A stretch of DNA of 64,000 nt, from positions 2,628,162-2,692,161 of the forward strand of contig NZ_KK211189.1 of the NCBI RefSeq assembly GCF_000620845.1, given 5' to 3'. The translations under genes and the position numbers were made by a program. This DNA is from Exiguobacterium marinum DSM 16307 (GTDB taxonomy: Bacteria; Bacillota; Bacilli; Exiguobacteriales; Exiguobacteriaceae). Positions 8,126 through 16,127 of the stretch are shown one piece after another. How positions within the stretch are numbered: the stretch's first letter is position 1; the number at the start of each line of letters is the position of its first letter. Below the pieces are notes generated by a model. It was not told the origin of the DNA. It did not search any database and saw only the letters and a program-made list of their open reading frames with translations.

Positions 8126-8766
8126 AAAAAGACCGGAAAGTAATTCCCTTCCCTTTGCTCGTCGAAGAGTCCGAATTGCTTGCCGAACTGAAAAAGTTAT
8201 ATGAGCAAGCGGCTCTTGCGCGAAGCACACAGTGGACGAACTATATTCAAGAGATCGCGTCGGAAGGGACTTGGCATTTAAAAGACGCTGAGCTCTTCCG
8301 TGACCTCTTCATCGACTGGGCCGTCTTCTTTGAGACGGACGAGGACGGTATGACGCCCCACGGTCGCTATTTGACTGACCATAAGGGCGACATGTCACCT
8401 GCCCTCTATCACGCACTTCGTGGACTTGCTGTCCCGCGTTGCAGCATTTTTGAAGTGACCGAAGACGGTCAGTTAAAAGACTGGGAGTCAAAAGAGACAT
8501 ATGCTGTTCAGTTACCGGAAGAACGTGAGACCGGCGACCTCGTCCTCGGGAAGTTACTCGATATCCGAGGCAGCTGGCGCTTCGGTTCGGCGTTCCTCGC
8601 CTTACCCGCGAAAATGTCTGGTAATGTTGTCGATCTATATATCGACTTTACGGATGAAGTGGGTCCCGGTGCCTTTTTGGAGCAGTTCCCAGAGTTCTGT
8701 GCGGAACTGATCGACTTGTTACTTGATTTAGAAGAAGGCGTCATCATCCCGAAACCGACTAAGTAA
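8122..8766 (+). CDS. Conserved hypothetical protein coupled to the helicase gene
   Basis: A 214-residue soluble acidic protein with no recognised domain. Its start overlaps the helicase stop (ATGA), so translation is coupled. The first third is helical and charged, the C-terminal third has an acidic stretch (LLDLEEG). It may assist the helicase or RNA metabolism, but this is inferred from coupling alone. Two hairpins follow. Confidence 0.75.
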   Translation: MKKDRKVIPFPLLVEESELLAELKKLYEQAALARSTQWTNYIQEIASEGTWHLKDAELFRDLFIDWAVFFETDEDGMTPHGRYLTDHKGDMSPALYHALRGLAVPRCSIFEVTEDGQLKDWESKETYAVQLPEERETGDLVLGKLLDIRGSWRFGSAFLALPAKMSGNVVDLYIDFTDEVGPGAFLEQFPEFCAELIDLLLDLEEGVIIPKPTK

Positions 8767-8842
8767 AGGGGCCGGATTTGTATGCAATCATCGCCTCACT
8801 ATACTTATGGGTGCAAGTTCAGTATTCCAACACTAATACAAA

Positions 8843-8907
8843 GAGCGGGTATGCCAAGACCCGCTCAGATTTTATGAGACTCCGAAATCAATCGGGGTCT
8901 GTTTTAT
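8843..8907 (+). terminator. Tandem hairpins after the helicase operon
   Basis: GAGCGGGT/ACCCGCTC (8843-8866) is followed by AGATTTT. AGACTCCGA/TCGGGGTCT (8877-8900, with wobble pairs) is followed by GTTTTATTT. They separate the rightward helicase operon from the leftward genes. Confidence 0.7.
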
Positions 8908-9476
8908 TTCCCAAAGGCTGCTGAACATGATCCAATCACAGATGAAACACCGAAGAGATCTAGCAAGGCTTCGCGCGCATCTGGTCCTGCATCTTTAGCG
9001 GCGAGTCGGACAGCTTGTTTAAGTGACGCTGTCTTACTTAATTTATCCTCTCGTGACATCTTATAGTATGGTTTGATTGCTTTAACAAACTTAGTGGCGC
9101 CACCGACAGATTTCAAGGCAGACTTAATTTTGAGGATTTTAGCTGGAGTAAAATTGACGACAATTGCAGTTCCGACGGCCCCTACACAACCTGCAATTGA
9201 ACCTATACTAGCCATTCGAACATCCGATAAACCTTGTCCCTCATCTAAACCGAGTGGGAAACTCACTTCATTCTCAAGGTATGTTTTAATGGCTTCCTCG
9301 CCTTGCATAATCACTTCATCCGGCATATTCTCGATTGCAGTTAGGATCTCAATTAACTGTAAATCCTGCTCATCCAAACCATCAGCAGCGTTAGCTGAAC
9401 CTACTGGTATGAGTGAGGCAGACAAAACAAGTACCATTGCCATCATAACTGATACAATTTTTGATTTTATGGACAA
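8904..9476 (-). CDS. Secreted two-cysteine protein, possible antimicrobial precursor
   Basis: A 190-residue exported protein. A Sec signal peptide spans residues 1-30 (cleavage near SANA-AD). An acidic propeptide-like stretch follows (31-88). The C-terminal half starts with a glycine- and alanine-rich hydrophobic segment, IGSIAGCVGAVGTAIVV (91-107), then a basic amphipathic stretch. The only cysteines, Cys97 and Cys184, could form a disulfide bridge. This layout resembles SdpC-type toxins in style, though I see no clear homology. The start is TTG, 14 nt after GGAGGAGAG, which lies in the end of the small upstream gene. Function is unproven. Confidence 0.7.
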   Translation of the reverse strand: MSIKSKIVSVMMAMVLVLSASLIPVGSANAADGLDEQDLQLIEILTAIENMPDEVIMQGEEAIKTYLENEVSFPLGLDEGQGLSDVRMASIGSIAGCVGAVGTAIVVNFTPAKILKIKSALKSVGGATKFVKAIKPYYKMSREDKLSKTASLKQAVRLAAKDAGPDAREALLDLFGVSSVIGSCSAAFGK

Positions 9477-9477
9477 T

Positions 9478-9648
9478 TTATCTCTCCTCCTTCGTTTTCA
9501 CTCCAAATTTAAGCACTGCAGCGATTAGAAAAATCGCAATGGTTATAACCGCTTTACTATTCTCAGACAATCCATCCACAAAAAAGTGTATAACGGTAAT
9601 GGCTGCGAGGAGTAGGATGTAAATCCACTCTTTAGTCGAATTTTTCAT
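9478..9648 (-). CDS. 56-residue membrane protein paired with the secreted protein
   Basis: A 56-codon ORF beginning MKNSTKEWIYILLLAAITVI with two hydrophobic segments (about 9-25 and 34-49) and a charged tail KTKEER. The ATG follows GGGAGGTC. Its stop lies one base before the TTG of the secreted protein gene, whose ribosome binding site is inside this ORF, so the two are translationally coupled. It could be an immunity or export partner, or simply an upstream small protein. I do not recognise a family. Confidence 0.6.
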   Translation of the reverse strand: MKNSTKEWIYILLLAAITVIHFFVDGLSENSKAVITIAIFLIAAVLKFGVKTKEER

Positions 9649-9767
9649 ATATATGACCTCCCATTCACTCGCAAAATTAACATACTAAAATTTGGAATGT
9701 AAGCCCGGAAAAGATGTTCTAAGGAGTAAGACATATGTCTATATTTAGAAATGTAAAAAATAAAAAA

Positions 9768-9787
9768 AGCGGACAAACTTGTCCGCT
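9768..9787 (-). terminator. Terminator of the YtrA-type operon
   Basis: AGCGGACAA/TTGTCCGCT gives a 9-bp stem. Read leftward it is followed by TTTTTTTATTTT. Confidence 0.8.
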
Positions 9788-9902
9788 CAGAATGTTGATG
9801 AGGCATCCTCCCCGTTATAGCAGTGAAGAAACGTTATCGTAGCGGTCATCACTAGTAATGACGCTGACTCACGCTTCGGGTGGACCCCATCTTTGCATAT
9901 TT

Positions 9903-11003
9903 TTATCTGACATATACGTCAATCTGTTTGAGCATGTCACGCGCTTCTTCATTTTCAGGCGTGATTGCCGCGCTTGAGATTTGTCTCCTATCCTCGTATA
10001 CATCGATAACGACACCGTCCTTCGCTTGGCGCGTTTGGTACAGGCGACCATTTACGTAAGAGGCATGATCCACCGAGTCGAGAACTATCCGAGTCGTTTG
10101 TTTCCCGGTGTTCAAGTCGATGACGACTTCCTCGCCGTCTTCATTTAATGCGATCAGGTTGTGGCCTGACACTGTATGATCCCAAAAGCCTTGGCCTTCA
10201 ACCAATTGAACAACTTTCCCCGTTTTTGTATCGTAAGCGAATAGTCCTGGCATCGCGTCCTCAACATGGATGTCCTCTTCCCCTTCTCGGATGACTTCGT
10301 GAGAACTAACACTGACTGGAACGTAACGTGTTTCTGTCAGCCGAGTATCTACATCAGTAGCATAAAATCGATTCGTATGCATGACACCGGTGATAAATCC
10401 TTTGTCCATACTCAATTCTTTGACGGTCACATCATTCATCGTCTGGTTGAACGTGGCGAGCATCGTTTTTTTTACCTCGCCATATCCGTCCCGATAGATC
10501 AAATTTAACTGGCCGTCCTTAATAAAGATACCTGCCCACCACCCTGTCATGATCTCATAAATTTGACGTTCCTCGGCATCGAACGTATAAGTCGATAGCT
10601 CTTTTCCTTCTACTTGTTCAAATACGATGAGCTCTTTCATTCCATCCTGACCGACCCCGATATATCCCTCTTCTGTTTGAATCGATTGGGCATATGTCAT
10701 TCCGTTCATTTGTCGATGAACCGGGCGTTCTCCCTCATTTAAACGTTCATGATACCGTAGCGCCTCAGCAATATAATTCAAATTTGACGTGATGCGACTC
10801 TCATCAGTCGTCACTTCAAACCGCTCTTCTACACTGTCCTCTATGCTATAACTGATCTCAACCACTGCGTCTGTCCAAACAGATGGATTCGAATTGATGT
10901 CTAACGCCCATTCTGCTTTCGTTTCCGTCGCATCAACAGCAAACGTCCCAAGTCCAATCACGATGACCGCACCAAGAGCGGCCACATTCCACATTCGTTT
11001 CAT
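9903..11003 (-). CDS. Exported protein of the YtrA-type ABC operon, beta-propeller-like
   Basis: A 366-residue protein with an N-terminal signal or anchor (residues 5-25) and a long extracytoplasmic part with repeated short blades (for example GLFAYDTKTGKVVQLV and VVIDLNTGKQTTRIV), suggesting a beta-propeller. It lacks a lipobox. It is the last gene after the regulator, ATPase and permease, 9 bp from the permease stop, so it probably works with that transporter at the cell surface. No precise family recognised. Confidence 0.7.
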   Translation of the reverse strand: MKRMWNVAALGAVIVIGLGTFAVDATETKAEWALDINSNPSVWTDAVVEISYSIEDSVEERFEVTTDESRITSNLNYIAEALRYHERLNEGERPVHRQMNGMTYAQSIQTEEGYIGVGQDGMKELIVFEQVEGKELSTYTFDAEERQIYEIMTGWWAGIFIKDGQLNLIYRDGYGEVKKTMLATFNQTMNDVTVKELSMDKGFITGVMHTNRFYATDVDTRLTETRYVPVSVSSHEVIREGEEDIHVEDAMPGLFAYDTKTGKVVQLVEGQGFWDHTVSGHNLIALNEDGEEVVIDLNTGKQTTRIVLDSVDHASYVNGRLYQTRQAKDGVVIDVYEDRRQISSAAITPENEEARDMLKQIDVYVR

Positions 11004-11012
11004 TTTCTCACC

Positions 11013-11819
11013 TCAAACATTCAGTTTCGTCTGTAAAAATCGTCCGCCTAGCCAAATCGTCACACCTGCCCATGCTATCAACACCACACCGACATATACA
11101 ATCGTCTCATCATAAATCAGGTAATTATCCAAGAACGCGTAGCCTAAAATCGGAATAGTTAAGATGACAACTAGAATCGATAAGCTAAGTACCGGTGACC
11201 ACAACGTCCGTTGCCAGAAACTTCGTTCAATCAACACAAATGCGAAGATGAAGAGCACAGCGATCGTGATCATCAATTGATGAATGACAAAATTAACGAG
11301 TGAAGAAGGATACATCATAGACAGTATTGCCTGGTACGATAGTGCTTGTTCAAATGACCCTTGCATCGGAATCATCTTATCTTCGAACCAACTTGTAAAC
11401 GCTATGTATTGCAACTTAAGGGCAATCCATTCGACAGCGAACAACCCGAACGTCATCATTAATATGGTAGCGAGTTTGGCGAAAAAAATGGTCATTCGTT
11501 TTAGTGGCATTGTGAGGAGTCGCATCATGAACGTCCCTCGTCCTTGAAAATCGCGATACCAAATCCATACGCTGTACAGTAACACGGCAGCAACGGCAAT
11601 CCCGAGTGACAAGAGATAAGGCGTACCACCAAGATAGTCCGCAAATGACATTTGATAGTCTGCATCTCCTGCACGACGTAACTGTTCATAAAAATTCGTC
11701 TCGCCCCATAAAAAGTAGCCGAGATATCCAAACTGGACGACGAGGAGACCGGTGACTAACATCAAGAACGGTTTTGTGACACGCTCGACTTCCCAACTCA
11801 ATAGTTTCAATAGATTCAT
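11013..11819 (-). CDS. ABC transporter permease
   Basis: A 268-residue integral membrane protein with six predicted helices, the first near residue 17-35 and the last near 240-258. It follows the ATPase gene with a 4-bp ATGA overlap. Such permeases pair with the YtrB-like ATPase in GntR-controlled exporters for envelope-active compounds. Substrate unknown. Confidence 0.8.
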   Translation of the reverse strand: MNLLKLLSWEVERVTKPFLMLVTGLLVVQFGYLGYFLWGETNFYEQLRRAGDADYQMSFADYLGGTPYLLSLGIAVAAVLLYSVWIWYRDFQGRGTFMMRLLTMPLKRMTIFFAKLATILMMTFGLFAVEWIALKLQYIAFTSWFEDKMIPMQGSFEQALSYQAILSMMYPSSLVNFVIHQLMITIAVLFIFAFVLIERSFWQRTLWSPVLSLSILVVILTIPILGYAFLDNYLIYDETIVYVGVVLIAWAGVTIWLGGRFLQTKLNV

Positions 11820-12496
11820 GCCCCGTACTCCTCTCTCATCACATCGACGATGGACTTCCCATGAATGAAACGGACATCTTCGACATCAAACTCACGGACG
11901 ATGCGTCCGTTATTCAACATGACCGCCTTGTCGATCAAGTACTCGATATCTTCAATCTCGTGTGTCGTAATGAGCACGCCACGATTCTCCATGACCTCAC
12001 TCGAAAACAGTTCGACAATCTGTTCTTTCGAAAAGACATCGATTCCTGAGAACGGTTCATCGAGTAATAAATAATCCGGGTCTTGGGCAATGCCGAGTGC
12101 GAGGTTCGCTTTGGCGAGCGTCCCTTTCGATAACTCGCTTAACTTATCCTCCGGGAACAATTTAAAGTCTTCGACGAGACGAGCAAATAATGCCGAATCA
12201 AATGTCGGATAAAAGTCTTTCATGAACGCCTCACATTGCTCGATTGTAAAGTGAATCGGGAACATCGCATGGTCTGCGACGAAAGCGACACGATTCAAAT
12301 CGATCGGTTTTTCATCAATCAATACCGAACCTTTATCAAAAGGTGTCAATCCCATGATGCCTTTCAATAACGTCGATTTCCCTGTACCGTTCAGTCCGAT
12401 GAGGCACGTGATTTCTCCTTTGTTCGCTGTGAACGAAACGTCTTCAATGACTTGTTTTTTGCGATAGCGCTTCTTAACTCCCAACACTTCGATCAT
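11816..12496 (-). CDS. ABC transporter ATP-binding protein (YtrB-like)
   Basis: A 226-residue ATPase. Walker A is GLNGTGKST (about 34-42), the signature is LSKGTLAKANLALG (shortened LSGGQ), Walker B is YLLLDEPFSG, and the switch His is in TTHEIED. The reading frame extends upstream but the proper start is ATG 12496, preceded by GGAGGGAATATACG, which overlaps the 3' end of the GntR gene by 23 bp. It energises the permease downstream. Confidence 0.9.
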   Translation of the reverse strand: MIEVLGVKKRYRKKQVIEDVSFTANKGEITCLIGLNGTGKSTLLKGIMGLTPFDKGSVLIDEKPIDLNRVAFVADHAMFPIHFTIEQCEAFMKDFYPTFDSALFARLVEDFKLFPEDKLSELSKGTLAKANLALGIAQDPDYLLLDEPFSGIDVFSKEQIVELFSSEVMENRGVLITTHEIEDIEYLIDKAVMLNNGRIVREFDVEDVRFIHGKSIVDVMREEYGA

Positions 12497-12860
12497 CGTA
12501 TATTCCCTCCTTGTACTGTCGTTTAATCTTCTCGACCAGCTCGTCCACCGAGACGTCGAGTTCTTGAATCGCTTCCACAAATACAGCGACCGCGTCATCT
12601 ACAATCTCAGAACGAATGTGTTTCAAGATGGCGTCGTCTGTCGTCACGCGACTCGGTCGATTTCGTTCGGTCGTAATCAATTGTTGGTCCTCCATTTCCT
12701 TAAACGCTTTTTGAACCGTGTTCGGATTAATTTTTAAATCGTTTGCTAGTTCTCGTCGGGATGGCATCTCATCCCCGGCTCTCAGTTCACCGAGTGCCAT
12801 CTTCTTCTTGAAGTAGTCGACGACCTGTAGATAAACCGGTGCCCTCGTATTGAATTGCAT
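12474..12860 (-). CDS. GntR-family regulator, YtrA subfamily
   Basis: A 128-residue short GntR regulator. A winged helix (residues 5-75) has the recognition region PSRRELANDLKINPNTVQKAFKEME, and a short C-terminal helical dimer segment follows. ATG 12860 (after AAAGGTGATG) is preferred over GTG 12869. It heads an operon with the ATPase, permease and exported protein, and two palindromes just upstream (12876-12930) suggest autorepression, as with YtrA of Bacillus. Confidence 0.9.
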   Translation of the reverse strand: MQFNTRAPVYLQVVDYFKKKMALGELRAGDEMPSRRELANDLKINPNTVQKAFKEMEDQQLITTERNRPSRVTTDDAILKHIRSEIVDDAVAVFVEAIQELDVSVDELVEKIKRQYKEGIYDDRSVGS

Positions 12861-12875
12861 GTTCATCACCTTTCT

Positions 12876-12930
12876 AAGTGTATGACATGGTTAATACACT
12901 TTCTAACTGTATTATTAGTTTAATACACTT
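12876..12930. promoter_or_regulatory. Double operator for the YtrA-like regulator
   Basis: Reading leftward, AGTGTA-N12-TACACT (12900-12877) and a second palindrome AGTGTATTA...TAATACAGT (12929-12906) share the AGTGTATTA half-site. Repeats of this form control ytrA-type operons. They cover the expected promoter of the operon. Confidence 0.65.
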
Positions 12931-12968
12931 CTGCGTCAATCATTTTTTCAATTTTTCTCCAAATAAAA

Positions 12969-12994
12969 AACATCTGACACGTGCGTCAGATGTT
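12969..12994 (-). terminator. Terminator of the P-loop kinase gene
   Basis: AACATCTGAC/GTCAGATGTT form a 10-bp stem. Leftward, TTTTTTATTT follows. Confidence 0.8.
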
Positions 12995-13005
12995 GAAATG
13001 TTCAG

Positions 13006-13596
13006 TCAGAGTATGATATCCGCCCCTCTTTTCGGATCGATTTGTTGAAGATACAGATCTTCCCCGGGCCAGTACCGGCGCTTATATTTCGCAAGTCTTT
13101 TCGCCGGATCGCCGAGGTATGTATCACGGTTCAATACTCGCTCATAACGAACCTCGCGTGGGCAGTCGAGATAAATCACATAATCGAAATAAGGACGCCA
13201 TTCCGGTCGCTGCAAAAAAATCCCCTCTATGACGACTGTATGAGCAGATGACACATCAATCTTCTCTTCTGCGATGACATCTCGTTCATACACGTAACGA
13301 GGTAATTTTAGTTCGGTAATCCCATTCCTTAATGGACGAAACAGTTCACACTCAAGACGCGATACGTCCCATTGTAGAGCATAATACTCGGTCGGTTCAG
13401 ACTGTCCGGTCTCATAGCGCTTTGCACGTTCGACGATATAGTCATCGATGTGAAGAACATAAACACTCGGCTCATTGCTCAAATGTGAAACGCGCGTCGT
13501 TTTGCCCGCTCCGCTCAGTCCATCAATCGCTACGACAAACGGTCGATTCCCTAAGTGCATCGAACGTGCTGCATGGATGACTTCTAATGTGTTCAT
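13006..13596 (-). CDS. Uridine kinase-like P-loop NTPase
   Basis: A 196-residue protein with Walker A GLSGAGKTT (about 24-32), a hydrophobic strand ending in VIEGIFL, and a lid-like arginine region YERVLNRDTYLGDP. It belongs to the uridine kinase/phosphoribulokinase-like family; substrate cannot be told. ATG 13596 after GGGGAGGAACGGT is preferred over the upstream GTG. It stands alone between two terminators. Confidence 0.8.
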   Translation of the reverse strand: MNTLEVIHAARSMHLGNRPFVVAIDGLSGAGKTTRVSHLSNEPSVYVLHIDDYIVERAKRYETGQSEPTEYYALQWDVSRLECELFRPLRNGITELKLPRYVYERDVIAEEKIDVSSAHTVVIEGIFLQRPEWRPYFDYVIYLDCPREVRYERVLNRDTYLGDPAKRLAKYKRRYWPGEDLYLQQIDPKRGADIIL

Positions 13597-13616
13597 ACCG
13601 TTCCTCCCCACACAAA

Positions 13617-13644
13617 AAAGTCAGCTCACGTATGAGCTGACTTT
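13617..13644 (-). terminator. Terminator of the ba3-type oxidase operon
   Basis: AAAGTCAGCTCA-CGTA-TGAGCTGACTTT is a 12-bp stem with a T run leftward (TTTTTTGTG). Confidence 0.9.
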
Positions 13645-13647
13645 AGT

Positions 13648-15333
13648 TTACCAGAGTACCCAACCACGCGCTCCAGGAGGCGCACTCTCAATCAAGTGCC
13701 AGATTGGAACGGTGTATGCAAATGCGATCAAGACGAATGTCACGGTGATCCATAGTTTCCAATTCTCGAAATAACGTGGTGTATCCATCGCTGCTTCCTC
13801 TGTCTCAGCGAGCGGGAATTCTTCTTCGCCTTTCGGTGCGAGGAATGACAAGTTGAACATCGAGTAGACGAAGATGAGAACAGAGATGAACAAAATTGTT
13901 CCCCCGATTGCCATCATGACGTGATATGGAATCCATTCACGTGTCAACGCATCTGAGAAATAAGTTGCCGGACCCGTACGACGTGGGTTCCCATTCAACC
14001 CTGAGATATGCATCGCATACGACATGATGGCCATACCGAACGCCCACGTTCCTGCTTGAATCAAACCAAGTTTGTTCATCGCCTTCGTCAACGTGCGACC
14101 ACGAAGGACTGGTACGAGCCAGTATGCCGTTCCGAAGAACGTCAAGGCAACAGCCGTTCCGACGGTGATGTGGAAGTGTCCTGTGACCCAAAGTGTATTG
14201 TGGACCATCGCGTTCAATTGGTGCGAAGCGTTGATGATCCCACCTGCGCCGGCAGGAATGAAGAACAACATCCCGACGAATGGTGCAAGGAAACGAACAT
14301 CGCCATATGGCATTTTCTTCACCCAGCCGAACAACCCTTTTGCACCAAGCGCACGTCCACGAAGTTCGAACGTCGCAAAGAGCGAGAACGCCGTCATAAA
14401 CGAAGGAATGACAACTAAGAACGTCAAGATAACTTGAACGAACTTCCAGAACGGTTCAATCCCTGGCTCTGTCAATTGATGGTGGAATCCGACCGGGAAT
14501 GAGAAGAGTAAGAATAACAAGAATGCCATTCGCGCCAACGCATCAGAGAAGATTTTTCCGCCGATTACTTTCGGTACGACCGTATACCACACAATATATG
14601 CCGGCATGAGCCAGAAATACACGAGCGGGTGCCCGAAGTACCAGAATAATGTACGGGATAATTCAATACCGACTGTATCTTTCCACCCGAGTGAGAGCGG
14701 GAGGAGTTGGAATAAAATCGTCGCTGCGACACCGAGTGTCGCGATGACCCAAAGTAGCATCGTCATAATACTCATGTAAGCCGGGAGTGGTGGATGAACC
14801 CCTGGGTTATCACGTTTGTAATCTGCATACATCCGGAACATCGCGAACGAGGAGAACCACGTTCCGACTACGAACAGGACGAGTCCGACATAGAAGAGCG
14901 GATCTGCCATGAGCGGTGCATAAAATGTATAAAGTACAGTCCCTTTATTAGCAAGAATCATCACAGTGATCATGACAGCACCGATAATCATCGTCCAAAA
15001 ACCGAGCCAAGCGACACGGGTCGGGAACGATTCAAAGCGACCGAATGACTTCGCAAGTAGCGCATATAATAGACCGATGATGAACATCGTTGTGAAGACG
15101 ATACCGAGCATGATTCCGTGAGCTGTTAGTAACTGATAATATCCAAAAATTTCAGGAATGACACCGGTCCGAATTAACGTCTGCATCAAACCAGCCAACG
15201 CACCAATCAAGACAGCGAGAATCGATACAAGAACGTGACCGTAAGCAAGACGCGCTTCTTTCGCTCCAATACTCGGAACCGGAACTCCACGCTCCATCTC
15301 CCATTGCTTCAGTTTAGATGATACATCGTTCAT
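13648..15333 (-). CDS. cbaA: ba3-type cytochrome c oxidase subunit I
   Basis: The 561-residue catalytic subunit of a B-family haem-copper oxidase, which reduces oxygen and pumps protons in the membrane. About 13 helices are present. Metal-ligand regions are visible: HGIMLG (low-spin haem), the CuB region GHPLVYFWLMPAYIVWY and HHQ, and GHFHITVGTA near 384-393 with the histidines for the haem pair. It follows subunit II directly (stop TAA then ATG) in the order IIa-II-I. Confidence 0.92.
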   Translation of the reverse strand: MNDVSSKLKQWEMERGVPVPSIGAKEARLAYGHVLVSILAVLIGALAGLMQTLIRTGVIPEIFGYYQLLTAHGIMLGIVFTTMFIIGLLYALLAKSFGRFESFPTRVAWLGFWTMIIGAVMITVMILANKGTVLYTFYAPLMADPLFYVGLVLFVVGTWFSSFAMFRMYADYKRDNPGVHPPLPAYMSIMTMLLWVIATLGVAATILFQLLPLSLGWKDTVGIELSRTLFWYFGHPLVYFWLMPAYIVWYTVVPKVIGGKIFSDALARMAFLLFLLFSFPVGFHHQLTEPGIEPFWKFVQVILTFLVVIPSFMTAFSLFATFELRGRALGAKGLFGWVKKMPYGDVRFLAPFVGMLFFIPAGAGGIINASHQLNAMVHNTLWVTGHFHITVGTAVALTFFGTAYWLVPVLRGRTLTKAMNKLGLIQAGTWAFGMAIMSYAMHISGLNGNPRRTGPATYFSDALTREWIPYHVMMAIGGTILFISVLIFVYSMFNLSFLAPKGEEEFPLAETEEAAMDTPRYFENWKLWITVTFVLIAFAYTVPIWHLIESAPPGARGWVLW

Positions 15334-15804
15334 TTACTCCACCACCTTGATTTTAGTCGACATCATGTGATGTCCTGTTCCACAATATTCGTTACAAAGA
15401 ATCAAAAATTCTCCAGCTTCCTCAAACGTGTACGTCAATGAGTTGATATGTCCAGGGACGACCATCATATTGACCGGTGTACCTGTCAACTGAAATCCGT
15501 GAACGACGTCCGGTGACGTCACGAGGAACGTCACTTTTGCACCTTTTGGAATTTCGACATTCCCTGGTGTAAAGGTAAATGCTTGTGCAATCATGACGAG
15601 CTCGTATTCATTCTCGCCAATTTGATGAAGTCCCGGTTGATCAAACGGAGCCGTCTGATTCACTTTTGCCGGGTCGATCAAATCCGCATCCGATGCAGGT
15701 TGATTTCCCGCTGCGAAGGCAGATACCCCTAGAACAGTCAAGAAAACTGCAAGTAAGATAATACCAAACGTAAGCCAATATTTTTCTAATTTATGAATAT
15801 GCAT
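15334..15804 (-). CDS. cbaB: ba3-type cytochrome c oxidase subunit II with CuA centre
   Basis: A 156-residue protein with one N-terminal helix (residues 10-32) and an outward cupredoxin domain. The CuA ligands are in CNEYCGTGHHMM (about 136-147) with an earlier His in DVVHGF. It receives electrons from cytochrome c. The length is typical for B-type oxidases. The gene lies between subunit IIa and subunit I. Confidence 0.92.
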   Translation of the reverse strand: MHIHKLEKYWLTFGIILLAVFLTVLGVSAFAAGNQPASDADLIDPAKVNQTAPFDQPGLHQIGENEYELVMIAQAFTFTPGNVEIPKGAKVTFLVTSPDVVHGFQLTGTPVNMMVVPGHINSLTYTFEEAGEFLILCNEYCGTGHHMMSTKIKVVE

Positions 15805-15828
15805 GACGAGACCCTTCTCCCTGTATGT

Positions 15829-15948
15829 TTATCGAGTAACAAATAAGTAAAAGACCGAAGACCACATGGCGATGATGACACCTGCGACAATCATGACCGA
15901 TGTAAACGTTCCTTTAAGATTTGGTTCTTGCCCATCTTTATGTTCCAC
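15829..15948 (-). CDS. Cytochrome c oxidase subunit IIa (CbaD-like)
   Basis: A 39-residue single-helix protein starting at GTG with AAGGGG upstream. Its polar N-terminus MEHKDGQEPNLKGTF leads into a helix VMIVAGVIIAMWSSVFYLFV. The small IIa subunit occurs in this position in ba3 operons and stabilises the complex. It is the first gene of the three-gene oxidase operon. Confidence 0.8.
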   Translation of the reverse strand: MEHKDGQEPNLKGTFTSVMIVAGVIIAMWSSVFYLFVTR

Positions 15949-16010
15949 GTGTAAAACCCCTTTCGCTTGTTTTTCCACCTTTATTGTACGCAATCGCTCA
16001 GGTGATAATA

Positions 16011-16026
16011 TGTGACATTTATCACT
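16011..16026. promoter_or_regulatory. Fnr-type site upstream of the oxidase operon
   Basis: TGTGA-CATTTA-TCACT matches TGTGA-N6-TCACA at all but the last base. It lies 63 bp upstream of the first oxidase gene. The string TGTGACATTT recurs at 16923-16932 upstream of fnr. Control by the neighbouring Fnr protein is inferred. Confidence 0.65.
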
Positions 16027-16102
16027 TCAAAAGTGACAATCACATCAATTTTGCGTAGTTTCAACACACAAAATTCACATTTTTAAAAAGGAGTCCACAA
16101 AA

Positions 16103-16127
16103 AAACCACCTACACATGAGGTGGTTT
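16103..16127 (-). terminator. Terminator of fnr
   Basis: AAACCACCT/AGGTGGTTT stem with an ACACATG loop; leftward it is followed by TTTTTGTGG. It overlaps the fnr stop codon. Confidence 0.8.

Noticed and set aside
9734-9840. Rightward ORF starting MSIFRNVKNKKSG
   Set aside because: It runs through the terminator hairpin and has no domain or homologue that I recognise; the AAGGAG upstream alone is not enough.
12497-12598. N-terminal extension of the ABC ATPase
   Set aside because: It overlaps the GntR gene out of frame and lacks a ribosome binding site; ATG 12496 has a good one and the normal domain start.
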